Below, piece after piece: positions 9,860-19,189 of a DNA stretch of 64,000 nt. The translations under genes and the position numbers were made by a program. The DNA is from Arsenophonus sp052174135. GTDB lineage: Bacteria; Pseudomonadota; Gammaproteobacteria; Enterobacterales; Enterobacteriaceae. The notes beneath the pieces were generated by a model. That model made no database searches. It had not been told where the DNA came from and saw only the letters and a list, made by a program, of their open reading frames with translations. The stretch is from positions 496,001 to 560,000 of the forward strand of contig JBQMRZ010000027.1 of the NCBI GenBank assembly GCA_052174135.1, read 5' to 3'. Each line of letters opens with the position of its first letter. Position 1 is the first letter of the stretch.

Positions 9860-12214
9860 TTATTTTTTAGCATTAGTAATATTTTTTTTATTAGATTCAA
9901 CAAATATTCTATTAAAAACAAGATTTTTATCTTGATTAAATCTTGGTTTATTATGAGTTAAAATTGTTTTTTTAAGTTGTTTTTTTAGTTTTTCTTTTGA
10001 AGTTTTACCAAGATTTATCGCTTTACGTAAAGTTGATATTAATATAAAATCAATCTTTCGTTCATCCATATTTACAGCTTCAATTTTAATTTTAACTTCA
10101 TCACCAAGACGATATATTATATTAGAAGACATACCAATAAGTCGTTGTCCGATATTATCATATTGATAATAATCATTATTAAGTGAAGAAACATGCACTA
10201 AACCATCAATAAAAAGATCTTTTAAACGGACAAAAAAACCATAATTAGTGACGTTAGTAATAATACCAATAAATATATTCCCAATTTTATTTTGCATAAA
10301 ATCACATTTTAACCAATCAGTAACATCTCTTATTGCCTCATCAGCTCGTCGTTCCGTCATTGAACAATGTTCACCTAATTGCAATATTTTATTAGTATCA
10401 GCATGCCAACCACCTGTCACTGTTCTGCAATATTTATTATTTTTATATTTTTTAGATAAAAGATATTTAATTGAGCGATGTAAAACTAAATCAGGATAAC
10501 GACGAATAGGTGAAGTAAAATGAGTATAGGATTTTAATGCTAAACCAAAATGCCCTCTATTCTCAACATCATAAATAGCTTGTTTCATTGAACGCAAAAT
10601 CATCGTTTGCAATAATTCATGATCTTGACGTTGAGCGATTTCATTCATTATTTTCGCATAATCGATCGATTGCGGTTTCATACCTCCTGGTAGTGTTAAA
10701 CCAAATTCATTAAATACAGTGCGCAAATTTATAATATTCTCTTGTTTTGGGTTATCATGAACGCGATATAAACTAGGTTCTTTATTTTCCTCAATAAAAT
10801 GAGCAGCAGATGTATTTGCTAAAATCATACATTCTTCAATTAATTTATGAGCATCATTACGTTCAATTAACTCTATTCGTTCAATACGTTTTTCTGTATT
10901 AAAAATAAATTTTGCTTCCTTAGATTCAAAAGAAATAGCTCCTCGTTTTAATCGAGCCTTATCTAATATTTTATATAATTGATGGAGTTGTTCTAAATTT
11001 GGTACTATATATTTATAATACTCCCGTAATTCTTTATCTCCTTGTAAAATTTTCCAAACTTTTGTATAAGTTAATCTTGCATGAGAATGCATTACAGCTT
11101 CATAGAATAAAAATGAAGTAATTTGTCCTTGATTTGATAATTGCATTTCACACACTAAACAAAGTCGATCGACTTGAGGATTCAATGAACATAATCCATT
11201 AGAAAGAATTTCAGGTAACATAGGAATTACTCGTGATGGAAAATAGACTGAATTTCCACGACTTACTGCTTCATTATCCAAAGGTGTGTCTGGTTGAACA
11301 TAATAACTAACATCAGCAATTGCTACCCATAATCGCCAACTACCGTCTTCTTTTGATGTGCAATAAACTGCATCATCAAAATCGTTAGCATCTTCGCTAT
11401 CAATAGTAACTAAAGGTAAATGACGTAAATCTATTCTCCCATTTCTTGCTGATAAAGGAATTTCTTCAGATGAATTAGCAATCTGTTTTTCAACTTCTAG
11501 TGGCCAATTATAAGGAATTTCATAGGTTCTTAATGTAATCTCTACCGCCATATTACTCCCCATGCTTTCGCCTAATATTTCAATAATATTTCCTACTGCT
11601 TGAGTGTGATGTGCTGGTCTAGTTGTCATCTCAACAACAACAACATTTCCAATTTTAGCGCCGTTAACTTGTTCTTTAGGTATCAAAATATTAAAGAATA
11701 GTCGATTATCATCAGGGATAACATATCCAATATTAGATTTTAAAAAATAACGTCCTACAATATGATTATTTCGTGGAATAAGTACACGAATAATGCGAAT
11801 TTCTATACGTCCTCGACGATTTTTACACAACGGTCTAACAAGTATGACATCACCATGTATTACTTTTTTCATTTCTTCTGAAGAAAGATAAAAATCGTCC
11901 CTTTGACCCTCTACCCTTAAAAAACCAAAACCATCACGATGTCCAATAACCATACCTTTGATAAAATCAAAACGCTCAGGTAAAGCATAATATTGATGAC
12001 GAATGAATACTAATTCACCATCTCGCTCCATAGCTCGTAAACGTCGGCGTAAAGCTTCTAAATCTTCTTCTTTTGTTAACTTTAATATTTTGGCGATTTC
12101 TTGACGACTGATAGACGTGGTAAATTTTGATAATATCTTTAATATATATTCACGACTTGCAATTGGTGAATGATATCTTTTTGCTTCTCTGTCTTTATAA
12201 GGATCTTTTACCAT
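9860..12214 (-). CDS. rnr: Ribonuclease R
   Basis: Processive 3'-to-5' exoribonuclease that degrades structured RNA and takes part in rRNA quality control. I start it at MVKDPYKDREAKRY, which matches the E. coli N-terminus and follows GGAGGTGG by 5 bases; this gives 784 residues against 813. Domains in order are an N-terminal helix-turn-helix region, two cold-shock domains, the RNB domain with its metal-binding aspartates in DSEDANDFDDAVY, and an S1 domain containing GIITNVTNYGFFVRLKDLF. The E. coli lysine-rich tail, which assists RNA unwinding, is shortened and altered. The next genes E. coli has on either side, nsrR and rlmB, are both ghosts here. Confidence 0.97.
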   Translation of the reverse strand: MVKDPYKDREAKRYHSPIASREYILKILSKFTTSISRQEIAKILKLTKEEDLEALRRRLRAMERDGELVFIRHQYYALPERFDFIKGMVIGHRDGFGFLRVEGQRDDFYLSSEEMKKVIHGDVILVRPLCKNRRGRIEIRIIRVLIPRNNHIVGRYFLKSNIGYVIPDDNRLFFNILIPKEQVNGAKIGNVVVVEMTTRPAHHTQAVGNIIEILGESMGSNMAVEITLRTYEIPYNWPLEVEKQIANSSEEIPLSARNGRIDLRHLPLVTIDSEDANDFDDAVYCTSKEDGSWRLWVAIADVSYYVQPDTPLDNEAVSRGNSVYFPSRVIPMLPEILSNGLCSLNPQVDRLCLVCEMQLSNQGQITSFLFYEAVMHSHARLTYTKVWKILQGDKELREYYKYIVPNLEQLHQLYKILDKARLKRGAISFESKEAKFIFNTEKRIERIELIERNDAHKLIEECMILANTSAAHFIEENKEPSLYRVHDNPKQENIINLRTVFNEFGLTLPGGMKPQSIDYAKIMNEIAQRQDHELLQTMILRSMKQAIYDVENRGHFGLALKSYTHFTSPIRRYPDLVLHRSIKYLLSKKYKNNKYCRTVTGGWHADTNKILQLGEHCSMTERRADEAIRDVTDWLKCDFMQNKIGNIFIGIITNVTNYGFFVRLKDLFIDGLVHVSSLNNDYYQYDNIGQRLIGMSSNIIYRLGDEVKIKIEAVNMDERKIDFILISTLRKAINLGKTSKEKLKKQLKKTILTHNKPRFNQDKNLVFNRIFVESNKKNITNAKK

Positions 12215-12289
12215 TACCACCTCCATTACTACATTGGTTAATATACTATAAATACACTATGTTTATTATTTATTTTAAAAGTAACTTAT

Positions 12290-12715
12290 AAAGTAAAATG
12301 ACTTATTATTTTTTTTTAATAGAACAAAATTAACTTATATTTATTAAATAATTTAATTTAAAAAAAATAATTAATTATTTTATTTAATATCTTTTTAATT
12401 AATAAACAAGAATAATATATTAAAATTTCTATAATAATTCACTAATGCTAATAGTGGTTTAATAAATAAATAATTTTACTTTATTCAAATTTATTTAATT
12501 TACTTAATATTAAGTAAATGTAGCAATCATTCATTTCACTAAAATAATAAATGAAGATAAGTTTAATTAATTAATAATATTTACCATATGATTGCATCAG
12601 ACACCATAAAAATTAAAGATTTTTCATAATATTAATTATCATTTTTTTTGAATAAAATAGAATTATATAAATTTTACAGTACTCTTAAGCCATAATCATT
12701 AAAATTTATTAATTA
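12290..12715 (-). pseudogene. nsrR: Ghost of nitric-oxide sensor repressor NsrR
   Basis: nsrR lies between purA and rnr in E. coli, on the same strand. Two translated blocks here match its N-terminal helix-turn-helix. FNDYGLRVL (12677-12703, then a stop) matches FTDYGLRAL. YGV*CNHMVNIIN*L (12564-12608) matches YGVSRNHMVKIINQL, with stops replacing Ser and Gln. The blocks are about 84 bases apart where E. coli needs 78. The rest of the 420-base gene, including the Fe-S cysteines, is unreadable. The gene is dead. Confidence 0.75.
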
Positions 12716-12843
12716 AATATTAATATCTATTTTAAAAATAAAATTAAAAGAGATTTTTATAATTAAAATATTTAATTATATTTTTTGTTTAATTTTTTAA
12801 ATTAAATCACCTAATAAATATAAACTGATATTAATCATTAAAT

Positions 12844-12881
12844 ATAAAAATAACGCCTAAATATTTAGGCGTTATTTTTAT
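12844..12881 (-). terminator. purA terminator, 38-bp perfect palindrome
   Basis: Two 19-base perfect arms with no spacer. The GC core AACGCC/GGCGTT is flanked by A/T runs that give a T-rich tail on both strands. It sits 27 bases beyond the purA stop on the minus strand and has the strongest core of any hairpin before the rho terminator. Confidence 0.85.
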
Positions 12882-12907
12882 TATCACTAATAATATTGCC
12901 AATAAAG

Positions 12908-14206
12908 TTACGTATCAAAAGGGTCTAATAATATCATTGTTTCAGCTCGATCAGGTCCGGTAGAAATAATATTTATTGGGATTCCCGTTAATTCTTCAAT
13001 TCGTTTAATATAATCAATTGCTGTTTTAGGTAACTGATTGTATTCTTTTATTCCAAAAGTACTTTTGTTCCAACCTTCTAGCGTTTCATATATTGGCTCT
13101 AAATCTTCCCATTCTTCTTCTAATAATGGCGTTATCGTTAATTTAGTACCATCTAATTTTCGGTAAGCAACACAAAGTTTTATTTTATCTAAACCATCTA
13201 ATACATCTAACTTAGTTAAACAAAAACCAGAAAGAGAATTGATTTGAACTGCTCGATTGATAGCAACAATATCTAACCAACCTGTACGGCGATAACGACC
13301 TGTTGTTGAACCAAATTCTTGTCCTTTTTCAAGCAAATATTCTCCCGTTTTATCTAATAGTTCTGTTGGAAAAGGACCACTACCAACACGAGTGGAATAC
13401 GCTTTTAGTATTCCTAAAACATAATTAATATACCTGGGACCTAAGCCAGAACCAGTAGCAACACTACCTGCTGTTGTATTTGATGATGTTACATATGGAT
13501 AAGTACCATGATCAATATCTAACAATGTTCCCTGTGCCCCTTCATACATTACCAACGCACCTTTTTTATCAGCTTTATATAATAAATTAGCAACATCAAT
13601 AGCCATTGCCGTTAAAATATCAGCAATAACCATAATATCATTTAATGTTTTTTGATAATTTATTGCAGGCGCTTTGTAATAGTTCACTAATTGAAAGTTA
13701 TGGTAATCAAGAATTTCTTTAAGCTTTATTGAAAATAGTTTTTTATTAAATAAATCAGCAACACGTAATCCACGACGAGCGATTTTATCTTCATAAGCAG
13801 GACCAATACCACGACCAGTTGTTCCTATCGCTTTTTCACCCCTCAACCTCTCTCGTGCGTTATCTAAAGCAACATGATATGGCAAGATTAATGAACATGC
13901 TGCTGAAATTTTAAGACGTTCACGAACAGGCACATTCCGTGCTTCTAATTTTTTTATTTCATCTATTAATGCATTAGGTTCTAATACTACACCATTACCA
14001 ATGATGCTTATAACATTTTTACGTAAAATACCTGATGGGATCAGATGAAGAACAGTTTTTTGACCATTAACAACAAGAGTATGACCAGCATTATGGCCAC
14101 CTTGATAACGAACAACATATTTAACTCGATCAGTTAATAAATCGACTATTTTTCCTTTACCTTCATCACCCCATTGAGTACCTAATACGACAACGTTTTT
14201 ACCCAT
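12908..14206 (-). CDS. purA: Adenylosuccinate synthetase
   Basis: Joins aspartate to IMP using GTP, the first committed step to AMP. I start it at MGKNVVVLGTQWGDEGKGK, giving 432 residues as in E. coli, with GAGTG about 8 bases upstream. A TTG eight codons earlier is open but lacks a ribosome binding site. The GTP and catalytic loop (WGDEGKGK), the GHNAGHT histidine and the IMP-binding GTTGRGIGPAYEDK block are intact. The C-terminal base-recognition segment STGPDRAETMILLDPFD is also intact. A hairpin separates it from hflC upstream and a strong palindrome follows it, so it is probably its own transcription unit. Confidence 0.97.
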   Translation of the reverse strand: MGKNVVVLGTQWGDEGKGKIVDLLTDRVKYVVRYQGGHNAGHTLVVNGQKTVLHLIPSGILRKNVISIIGNGVVLEPNALIDEIKKLEARNVPVRERLKISAACSLILPYHVALDNARERLRGEKAIGTTGRGIGPAYEDKIARRGLRVADLFNKKLFSIKLKEILDYHNFQLVNYYKAPAINYQKTLNDIMVIADILTAMAIDVANLLYKADKKGALVMYEGAQGTLLDIDHGTYPYVTSSNTTAGSVATGSGLGPRYINYVLGILKAYSTRVGSGPFPTELLDKTGEYLLEKGQEFGSTTGRYRRTGWLDIVAINRAVQINSLSGFCLTKLDVLDGLDKIKLCVAYRKLDGTKLTITPLLEEEWEDLEPIYETLEGWNKSTFGIKEYNQLPKTAIDYIKRIEELTGIPINIISTGPDRAETMILLDPFDT

Positions 14207-14312
14207 TTGAAAATTCACTCGATTGCTCAAAAAAAATAATTTTTAATATTTTAATCATTAACTATGAAATTTTTTAACTTTAACATCTCTTTTGTTATTA
14301 CTTTAATATATT

Positions 14313-14333
14313 AAACCCGCATTAGGCGGGCTT
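14313..14333 (-). terminator. hflC terminator
   Basis: Eight-base-pair stem (AAACCCGC with GCGGGCTT, one G-T pair) around a 5-base loop, in the gap between hflC and purA. Both strands have T-rich flanks. It ends the hflK-hflC transcript and may also act before purA. Confidence 0.7.
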
Positions 14334-14375
14334 ATTTAGATTTTTAATAATTATTTTATCTATCTTTTAAAATAA

Positions 14376-15389
14376 TTATTGTAATGATCTTTTCTTAGTT
14401 GGTACTTGCATATAACGTAAAAAGTCCATATCTGGACTTAATACCATCACATCTTCACCATTCCTATTAAAGCTCTTCTCGTATGCCCGCAAACTTCGAA
14501 TAAAAGCATAAAAATTAGGATCTTGATTAAATGCATCAGCAAATAACTTATTAGCTATCGCATCTCCTTCGCCATGTAATCTCAGTGAAGTACGATCTGC
14601 TTCTGCTAGTGTTTCAGTCACCGTCTTATCTGCCACAGCACGAATTTTCATTGCTTCTTCTTGCCCTTGTGAACGATGCTGACGTGCTACGGCTTCTCGT
14701 TCAGCACGCATACGTTGATATATTGCTTCAGAAACTTCATTTGGTAATTCAATGCGTTTAATACGAACATCAACAACTTCAATTCCTAATGCAAGCATAC
14801 TATTTGGATTAATAGGTACCAAATTATCATCTTTTATATTTTTGTCAAAATGTACAGTTGTTGAGATGATAGTTTGATTTGTTTCCTTTATCGCTTCAGT
14901 ATCTGATGATATAGAGCCTTTATTAAGTGCATCACGTACATCAATAGTTAAACGTCCACGAGAATCTGTAATAATATCTTTTACATTTAACCGTCCAAAT
15001 TCTGAGCGCAAACGATCACTAAATTTACGTTTTAGTAAAGTTTCAGCTTGATGAGGATTACCTCCACCTGTTGCAACATAATAACGACTAAAATCAGTAA
15101 TTCGCCATTTTAAATAAGAATCAACCATTAAATCTTTATTTTCTCTAGTAAGATAACGATCTGCCTGAATATCTAATGTTTGAATACGCGCATCTAACAT
15201 TTTTACTATTTCAATAAATGGTATTTTGAAATGAAAACCTGGTTGATAAATAATTGTTTTATTTTCGTTATCACGCATAACTTTACCAAATCTTAGAATA
15301 ATTCCCCTTTCTATTTGTTGGACTGTAAAAATTGATGCATAAAACATAACTAATCCAGCAATAATAATAACAATCATTGATTTACGCAT
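14376..15389 (-). CDS. hflC: HflC, FtsH-regulating membrane protein
   Basis: Partner of HflK in a large periplasm-facing complex that surrounds and modulates the FtsH protease. It has 337 residues against 334 in E. coli. One N-terminal membrane anchor (residues about 5-22) is followed by the SPFH domain (FRFGKV-like ILRFGKVMRD, then MLDARIQTLDIQADRYLTRE) and a charged coiled region (MRAEREAVARQHRSQGQEEA). The middle loop, about residues 165-190, differs most from E. coli, as is usual there. It begins two bases after hflK ends, so the pair is one operon. Confidence 0.95.
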   Translation of the reverse strand: MRKSMIVIIIAGLVMFYASIFTVQQIERGIILRFGKVMRDNENKTIIYQPGFHFKIPFIEIVKMLDARIQTLDIQADRYLTRENKDLMVDSYLKWRITDFSRYYVATGGGNPHQAETLLKRKFSDRLRSEFGRLNVKDIITDSRGRLTIDVRDALNKGSISSDTEAIKETNQTIISTTVHFDKNIKDDNLVPINPNSMLALGIEVVDVRIKRIELPNEVSEAIYQRMRAEREAVARQHRSQGQEEAMKIRAVADKTVTETLAEADRTSLRLHGEGDAIANKLFADAFNQDPNFYAFIRSLRAYEKSFNRNGEDVMVLSPDMDFLRYMQVPTKKRSLQ

Positions 15390-15391
15390 GA

Positions 15392-16612
15392 TTATTCTCT
15401 CCCCATACGAGTTGAATTATTACCACGTGCATTATCCTGTGCGCCATATTTATATGAATAAGGCGATTCAGTAGAAATGTTTTGTTGCTGAATAATTTTT
15501 GGTTTGTTTATTTTATATGTATCGATTATTTTATTACCTGATCCATTATTACGTAACATTTGTTCTAACGACAAGACTAAGATACTATTACTTTTATCGT
15601 TAATAATGATCTTACGAGTGTTACTTAGTACTCGTTCCATTGTTTCAATATATAGTCGTTCAAGAGTAATCTGAGGAGCAGCTAAATATTCAGGTAATAT
15701 TTTAATAAAGCTCGCTACTTCGCCTTCAGCTTTTAAAACAACACTTGATTTGTAAGCTGTTGCTTCTTCAATCAATTTCTGTGCATTACCTTTTGCTAGT
15801 GGTAAAACTTCATTACGATAAGCTTGAGCTTCACGAATAGTCTTTTGTTCTTCTTCTCGTGCTGCAATAACATCATCAAATGCAATTTTAACTGCTTCAG
15901 GTGGACGAGCAACCTGAAAATTAACATCTAATATAGTTATGCCTATATTATAGGGTTTTATCGTATTTTCTAACTCTTTTTGCGTTTCATCGCGGATAAA
16001 AGTACGTTTTGTTGTTAATATTTGTTCCATTGCTGATTGACCAATAATCCCACGTACTGCACTATCTATTGCCTGACGTAAACTATTATCTGGATTAGTT
16101 ACATTAAATAAATATTGAGCTGGATCTGTTACTTGATACTGGACATTCATTTCTACCTGAATAACATTTTCATCTGAAGTTAACATCATACCATTAGTTG
16201 CTTGTTCGCGTATGGTTTCAACATTAACCGGGATAATTTTTTCAATGAAAGTTAATTTCCAATTTAATCCTGGTTCAACGATATGACTATATTTACCAAA
16301 ACGAAAAACAACCCCTCGATCACTCTCTTTTATGGTATAAAAACCACTTACCGAAAAAAAAATAATAATTATCATAATAATAAATATAATAAAACTGCTG
16401 TTTATATTTAAATTATTTTGATTATCTGAAGTATTTCTATCTTTATTATTTCTTCCTAAACTACTAAATTTACGACTTAACTTATAAAAAAGATCGTCAA
16501 AATCAATTGATCTATTTTTTCGATCATCTTTATTTCCACTGGAATTACTTGTATTCCTGCTTCCCCACGGGTCGCGGTCCCGTTTGTTATCACCGGGTTG
16601 ATTCCACGCCAT
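15392..16612 (-). CDS. hflK: HflK, FtsH-regulating membrane protein
   Basis: Forms with HflC the cage around FtsH in the inner membrane. I start it at MAWNQPGDNKRDRDPWGS, the conserved N-terminus, with GGAG 8 bases upstream; the product is 406 residues against 419. A hydrophilic glycine- and asparagine-rich N-terminus precedes one membrane segment (about residues 72-94), the SPFH domain (GVVFRFGKYSHIVEPGLNWK) and a coiled region. The poly-glycine tract of E. coli is replaced by Asn, Ser and Lys residues, as expected from AT pressure. In E. coli hflX lies immediately upstream; here it is a ghost. Confidence 0.95.
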   Translation of the reverse strand: MAWNQPGDNKRDRDPWGSRNTSNSSGNKDDRKNRSIDFDDLFYKLSRKFSSLGRNNKDRNTSDNQNNLNINSSFIIFIIMIIIIFFSVSGFYTIKESDRGVVFRFGKYSHIVEPGLNWKLTFIEKIIPVNVETIREQATNGMMLTSDENVIQVEMNVQYQVTDPAQYLFNVTNPDNSLRQAIDSAVRGIIGQSAMEQILTTKRTFIRDETQKELENTIKPYNIGITILDVNFQVARPPEAVKIAFDDVIAAREEEQKTIREAQAYRNEVLPLAKGNAQKLIEEATAYKSSVVLKAEGEVASFIKILPEYLAAPQITLERLYIETMERVLSNTRKIIINDKSNSILVLSLEQMLRNNGSGNKIIDTYKINKPKIIQQQNISTESPYSYKYGAQDNARGNNSTRMGRE

Positions 16613-16711
16613 GTTATAGCTCCATTTGTCATTATTTGTTTTCAAAGATTGAGAATAAAAAATATCTTTCTCTTATTTTATTAATTTATTGCTCATATTT
16701 AATTTGTTGAC

Positions 16712-17760
16712 TTAACAGTATATTAAGTTAGAATTATTTCTCTTACAAAATCTTTTGTCAGTTAACAATAATAAGCAACTTCTTATTTCTAATGTAATAC
16801 TACCATCTTTATCTACTTTCTCATATGTAATTATCTTAAATTAATAGAATAATTATTTAATTTTAAATTGATAACTAACGCCCAATAAAAATATTATTCT
16901 AATTATAAATCATATATGAACTAAATTCATTCAGCCTAACAATTTCATTTATAACTAATAACACTAGAATTTCATTAATCTCGATTTCTTTTAACATACC
17001 TTTTATTTTTTAATATATTTTCTTCTATATAGTTATCTACAGAATCGATAATACCTCAATAATAAACTAGTTTTATGTACTTTCTGATAAGATTATTTTG
17101 AATTTAATAATAAAATCATTATAAAAATAATAAATAAAAATCTTAATTATTAACCAAATAATATTGTCTAATCATCATCTATATAAATGCACGTTACCCT
17201 TAAAATCTAACCTTGAAAATAATTAATCTACCATATATGTATGTATTTCAAACTTCATAATTTATATTTAATTTGAATAAATTAGACCATCCTGCATTAA
17301 TTTAATTGATTAATTTAATATAAATATTATTTGATTTATTTTTTAATTTCTATACTATATTTTTTTGATTTTTAAGTTTAATGAGCTAAAAAATTTGTTG
17401 GATTTTACTTAAAATAATTTAACAATTTATTCTAAATTAATTTTTTAAAATTAATTAAATATAGATAAAAATTCATATATATAATTTATTACATAAGTGA
17501 TCTATTTTAAATAAATATGATCAATAACTTTAATATTATTAAAACCACTAAAAAGTTTTTTTTAGAATTATCAAAAAATGAATTATATTAATGTTATTGG
17601 CTTTAATAACAATTTCTCAATTTATTTTACTTTATCCTCATTAATAAAATATTTAACTGTAAGAAATTGATGATCTAATATTTACCAATTTAGTATTAAT
17701 CTAGATAAGTAATTATTCAAATTTAATCATATTTTTAATGTTTTCTTTAATAAAAATAGA
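16712..17760 (-). pseudogene. hflX: Ghost of ribosome-splitting GTPase HflX
   Basis: Lies exactly where hflX sits in E. coli, between hfq and hflK and on the same strand, and the gap is close to the length of the gene. The C-terminus is readable at 16712-16834: EKVDKDGSITLEIR matches EKEWMEEDGSVSLQVR, DKRFCK follows where E. coli has DWRRLCK, and a stop sits where expected, about 100 bases before hflK. The GTPase domain is not recognisable and has stops in all frames. HflX rescues stalled ribosomes under heat stress in E. coli, and its loss is common in reduced genomes. Confidence 0.7.
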
Positions 17761-17763
17761 TAT

Positions 17764-17792
17764 AATACAGGTAAAGGGAGTATACCTGTATT
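17764..17792 (-). terminator. hfq terminator
   Basis: Ten-base perfect arms (AATACAGGTA) around a 9-base loop, starting 24 bases after the hfq stop. On the minus strand the stem is followed by ATATCTATTTTTA. This fits the end of a miaA-hfq transcript. Confidence 0.7.
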
Positions 17793-17815
17793 TTATATTC
17801 AAATTATTAACTGAA

Positions 17816-18115
17816 TTATTCGGTTAAATTATTATCTCGTGAAATGAGAAGATTACCTGTTGTATTATAATTACCTATACTTATATTTCCTCCTTGATTA
17901 TTATGGTGAGATATAGGACGAGAAGGAACTACAGTAGAAATAGCATGCTTATACACCATTTGGCTTATTGTGTTCTTTAATAAAATAACAAATTGATCAA
18001 ATGATTCAATTTGACCTTGTAATTTGATGCCATTGACCAAATAAATGGAAACTGGGACCCTTTCACGACGTAACGCATTTAAAAAAGGATCTTGCAAAGA
18101 TTGCCCCTTAGCCAT
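17816..18115 (-). CDS. hfq: RNA chaperone Hfq
   Basis: Hexameric Sm-like protein that pairs small RNAs with target mRNAs. It has 99 residues, against 102 in E. coli. The Sm1 region (LQDPFLNALRRERVPVSIYL), the rim arginines RRER and the Sm2 motif YKHAIST are identical or nearly so. The disordered C-terminal tail is shorter and asparagine-rich. AAGGA precedes the ATG. It follows miaA by 91 bases, the usual arrangement. Keeping hfq when much regulation is lost suggests it still has RNA partners, but none are visible here. Confidence 0.97.
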   Translation of the reverse strand: MAKGQSLQDPFLNALRRERVPVSIYLVNGIKLQGQIESFDQFVILLKNTISQMVYKHAISTVVPSRPISHHNNQGGNISIGNYNTTGNLLISRDNNLTE

Positions 18116-18206
18116 TCTCTATTTTCCTTATTTTGTTGTTTTTAACTATGAACCTTGTAGTTCAAAAAAATAAATTTTTGCAATTAATTACATATAAATA
18201 GCAATT

Positions 18207-19151
18207 TTATTCACCAATAACATTTAGTATTGTATTAAGAGCTCCCTTAATATCATCGCTATCGAGTTTATGGATGTTTCTCCATCCTTTTAACCATGTA
18301 ATTTGACGTTTAGCTAATTGACGTGTTACACATATACTACGATAAACCATTTCATCATAACTAATTTCATCAGATAAATATGACCACATCTGACGATAAC
18401 CAATTGAACGAATAGCAGGTAAATCTTTATGTAGATCCCTTCTGGCATAAAGAGCTTTAACTTCATCCTCAAAGCCAGCATTTAATATTTGCAAAAAACG
18501 CATTTCTATACGTTGATGGAGAATTGTACGATTTTTTGGTAAAATCATAAACTGTAACAAATTATAAGGTAATTTTGCTTCTACAATTTTAGTTAATTCT
18601 GTCAAGCTATTCCCAGAAACTAAGAAAACCTCTAAGGCACGAGACAATCGTTGAGGATCATTTGGATGGATTCTAGCTGCCGATATAGGATCAACATCTT
18701 TTAAACGTTTATGAATTGTTTGCCAACCAAATTTTTTTGCTTGCATTTTAATTTCTGCTCGGATTATAACATCAGCTGAAGGTAATGATGGCGACAAACC
18801 GTCTATCAATACCTTAAAATATAGCATAGTTCCTCCAACAAGTAATGGAATACGACCTAATGCAACAATCTTTTCCATTTCTAATAAAGCATCATGACGA
18901 AAATTTGCCGCAGAATAAGACTCTAAGGGATCAAAAATATCAATTAATCGATGAGGAGCAATCTGTTGCTCCTTTAATGTTGGTTTCGTGGTTCCTATAT
19001 CCATACCACGATAAATTAAAACAGAATCAACACTAATTATTTCAACTGGTAATTTTTGACATAATGCTATTGCCAACGTTGTTTTTCCTGATGCTGTTGG
19101 TCCCATTATAAAAATCGCTTTTGGTTTATATTGAAAAATTCGTTTATTCAT
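18207..19151 (-). CDS. miaA: tRNA dimethylallyltransferase MiaA
   Basis: Adds a dimethylallyl group to A37 of tRNAs that read codons starting with U. It has 314 residues against 316 in E. coli. The P-loop GPTASGKT is at residues 17-24, followed by the DSVLIYRGMDIGTTKP block, GGTMLYFK, and HPNDPQRLSRALEVF in the tRNA-binding insertion. The C-terminal RQLAKRQITWLKGW is intact. In E. coli the upstream gene is mutL, overlapping slightly; here only a mutL ghost remains, so miaA must rely on a promoter inside that ghost or nearby. Confidence 0.96.
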   Translation of the reverse strand: MNKRIFQYKPKAIFIMGPTASGKTTLAIALCQKLPVEIISVDSVLIYRGMDIGTTKPTLKEQQIAPHRLIDIFDPLESYSAANFRHDALLEMEKIVALGRIPLLVGGTMLYFKVLIDGLSPSLPSADVIIRAEIKMQAKKFGWQTIHKRLKDVDPISAARIHPNDPQRLSRALEVFLVSGNSLTELTKIVEAKLPYNLLQFMILPKNRTILHQRIEMRFLQILNAGFEDEVKALYARRDLHKDLPAIRSIGYRQMWSYLSDEISYDEMVYRSICVTRQLAKRQITWLKGWRNIHKLDSDDIKGALNTILNVIGE

Positions 19152-19189
19152 GGATTAAATTGGTAATTATGGCTTTAAAATTAATGAAT

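Noticed and set aside
10248..10499. Plus-strand open frame inside rnr, and similar ones inside hflK, miaA, psd, mscM, uvrD, wzyE, wzxE, wecC and wecE.
   Set aside because: They are antisense shadows of well-supported genes or pseudogenes and have no independent support.
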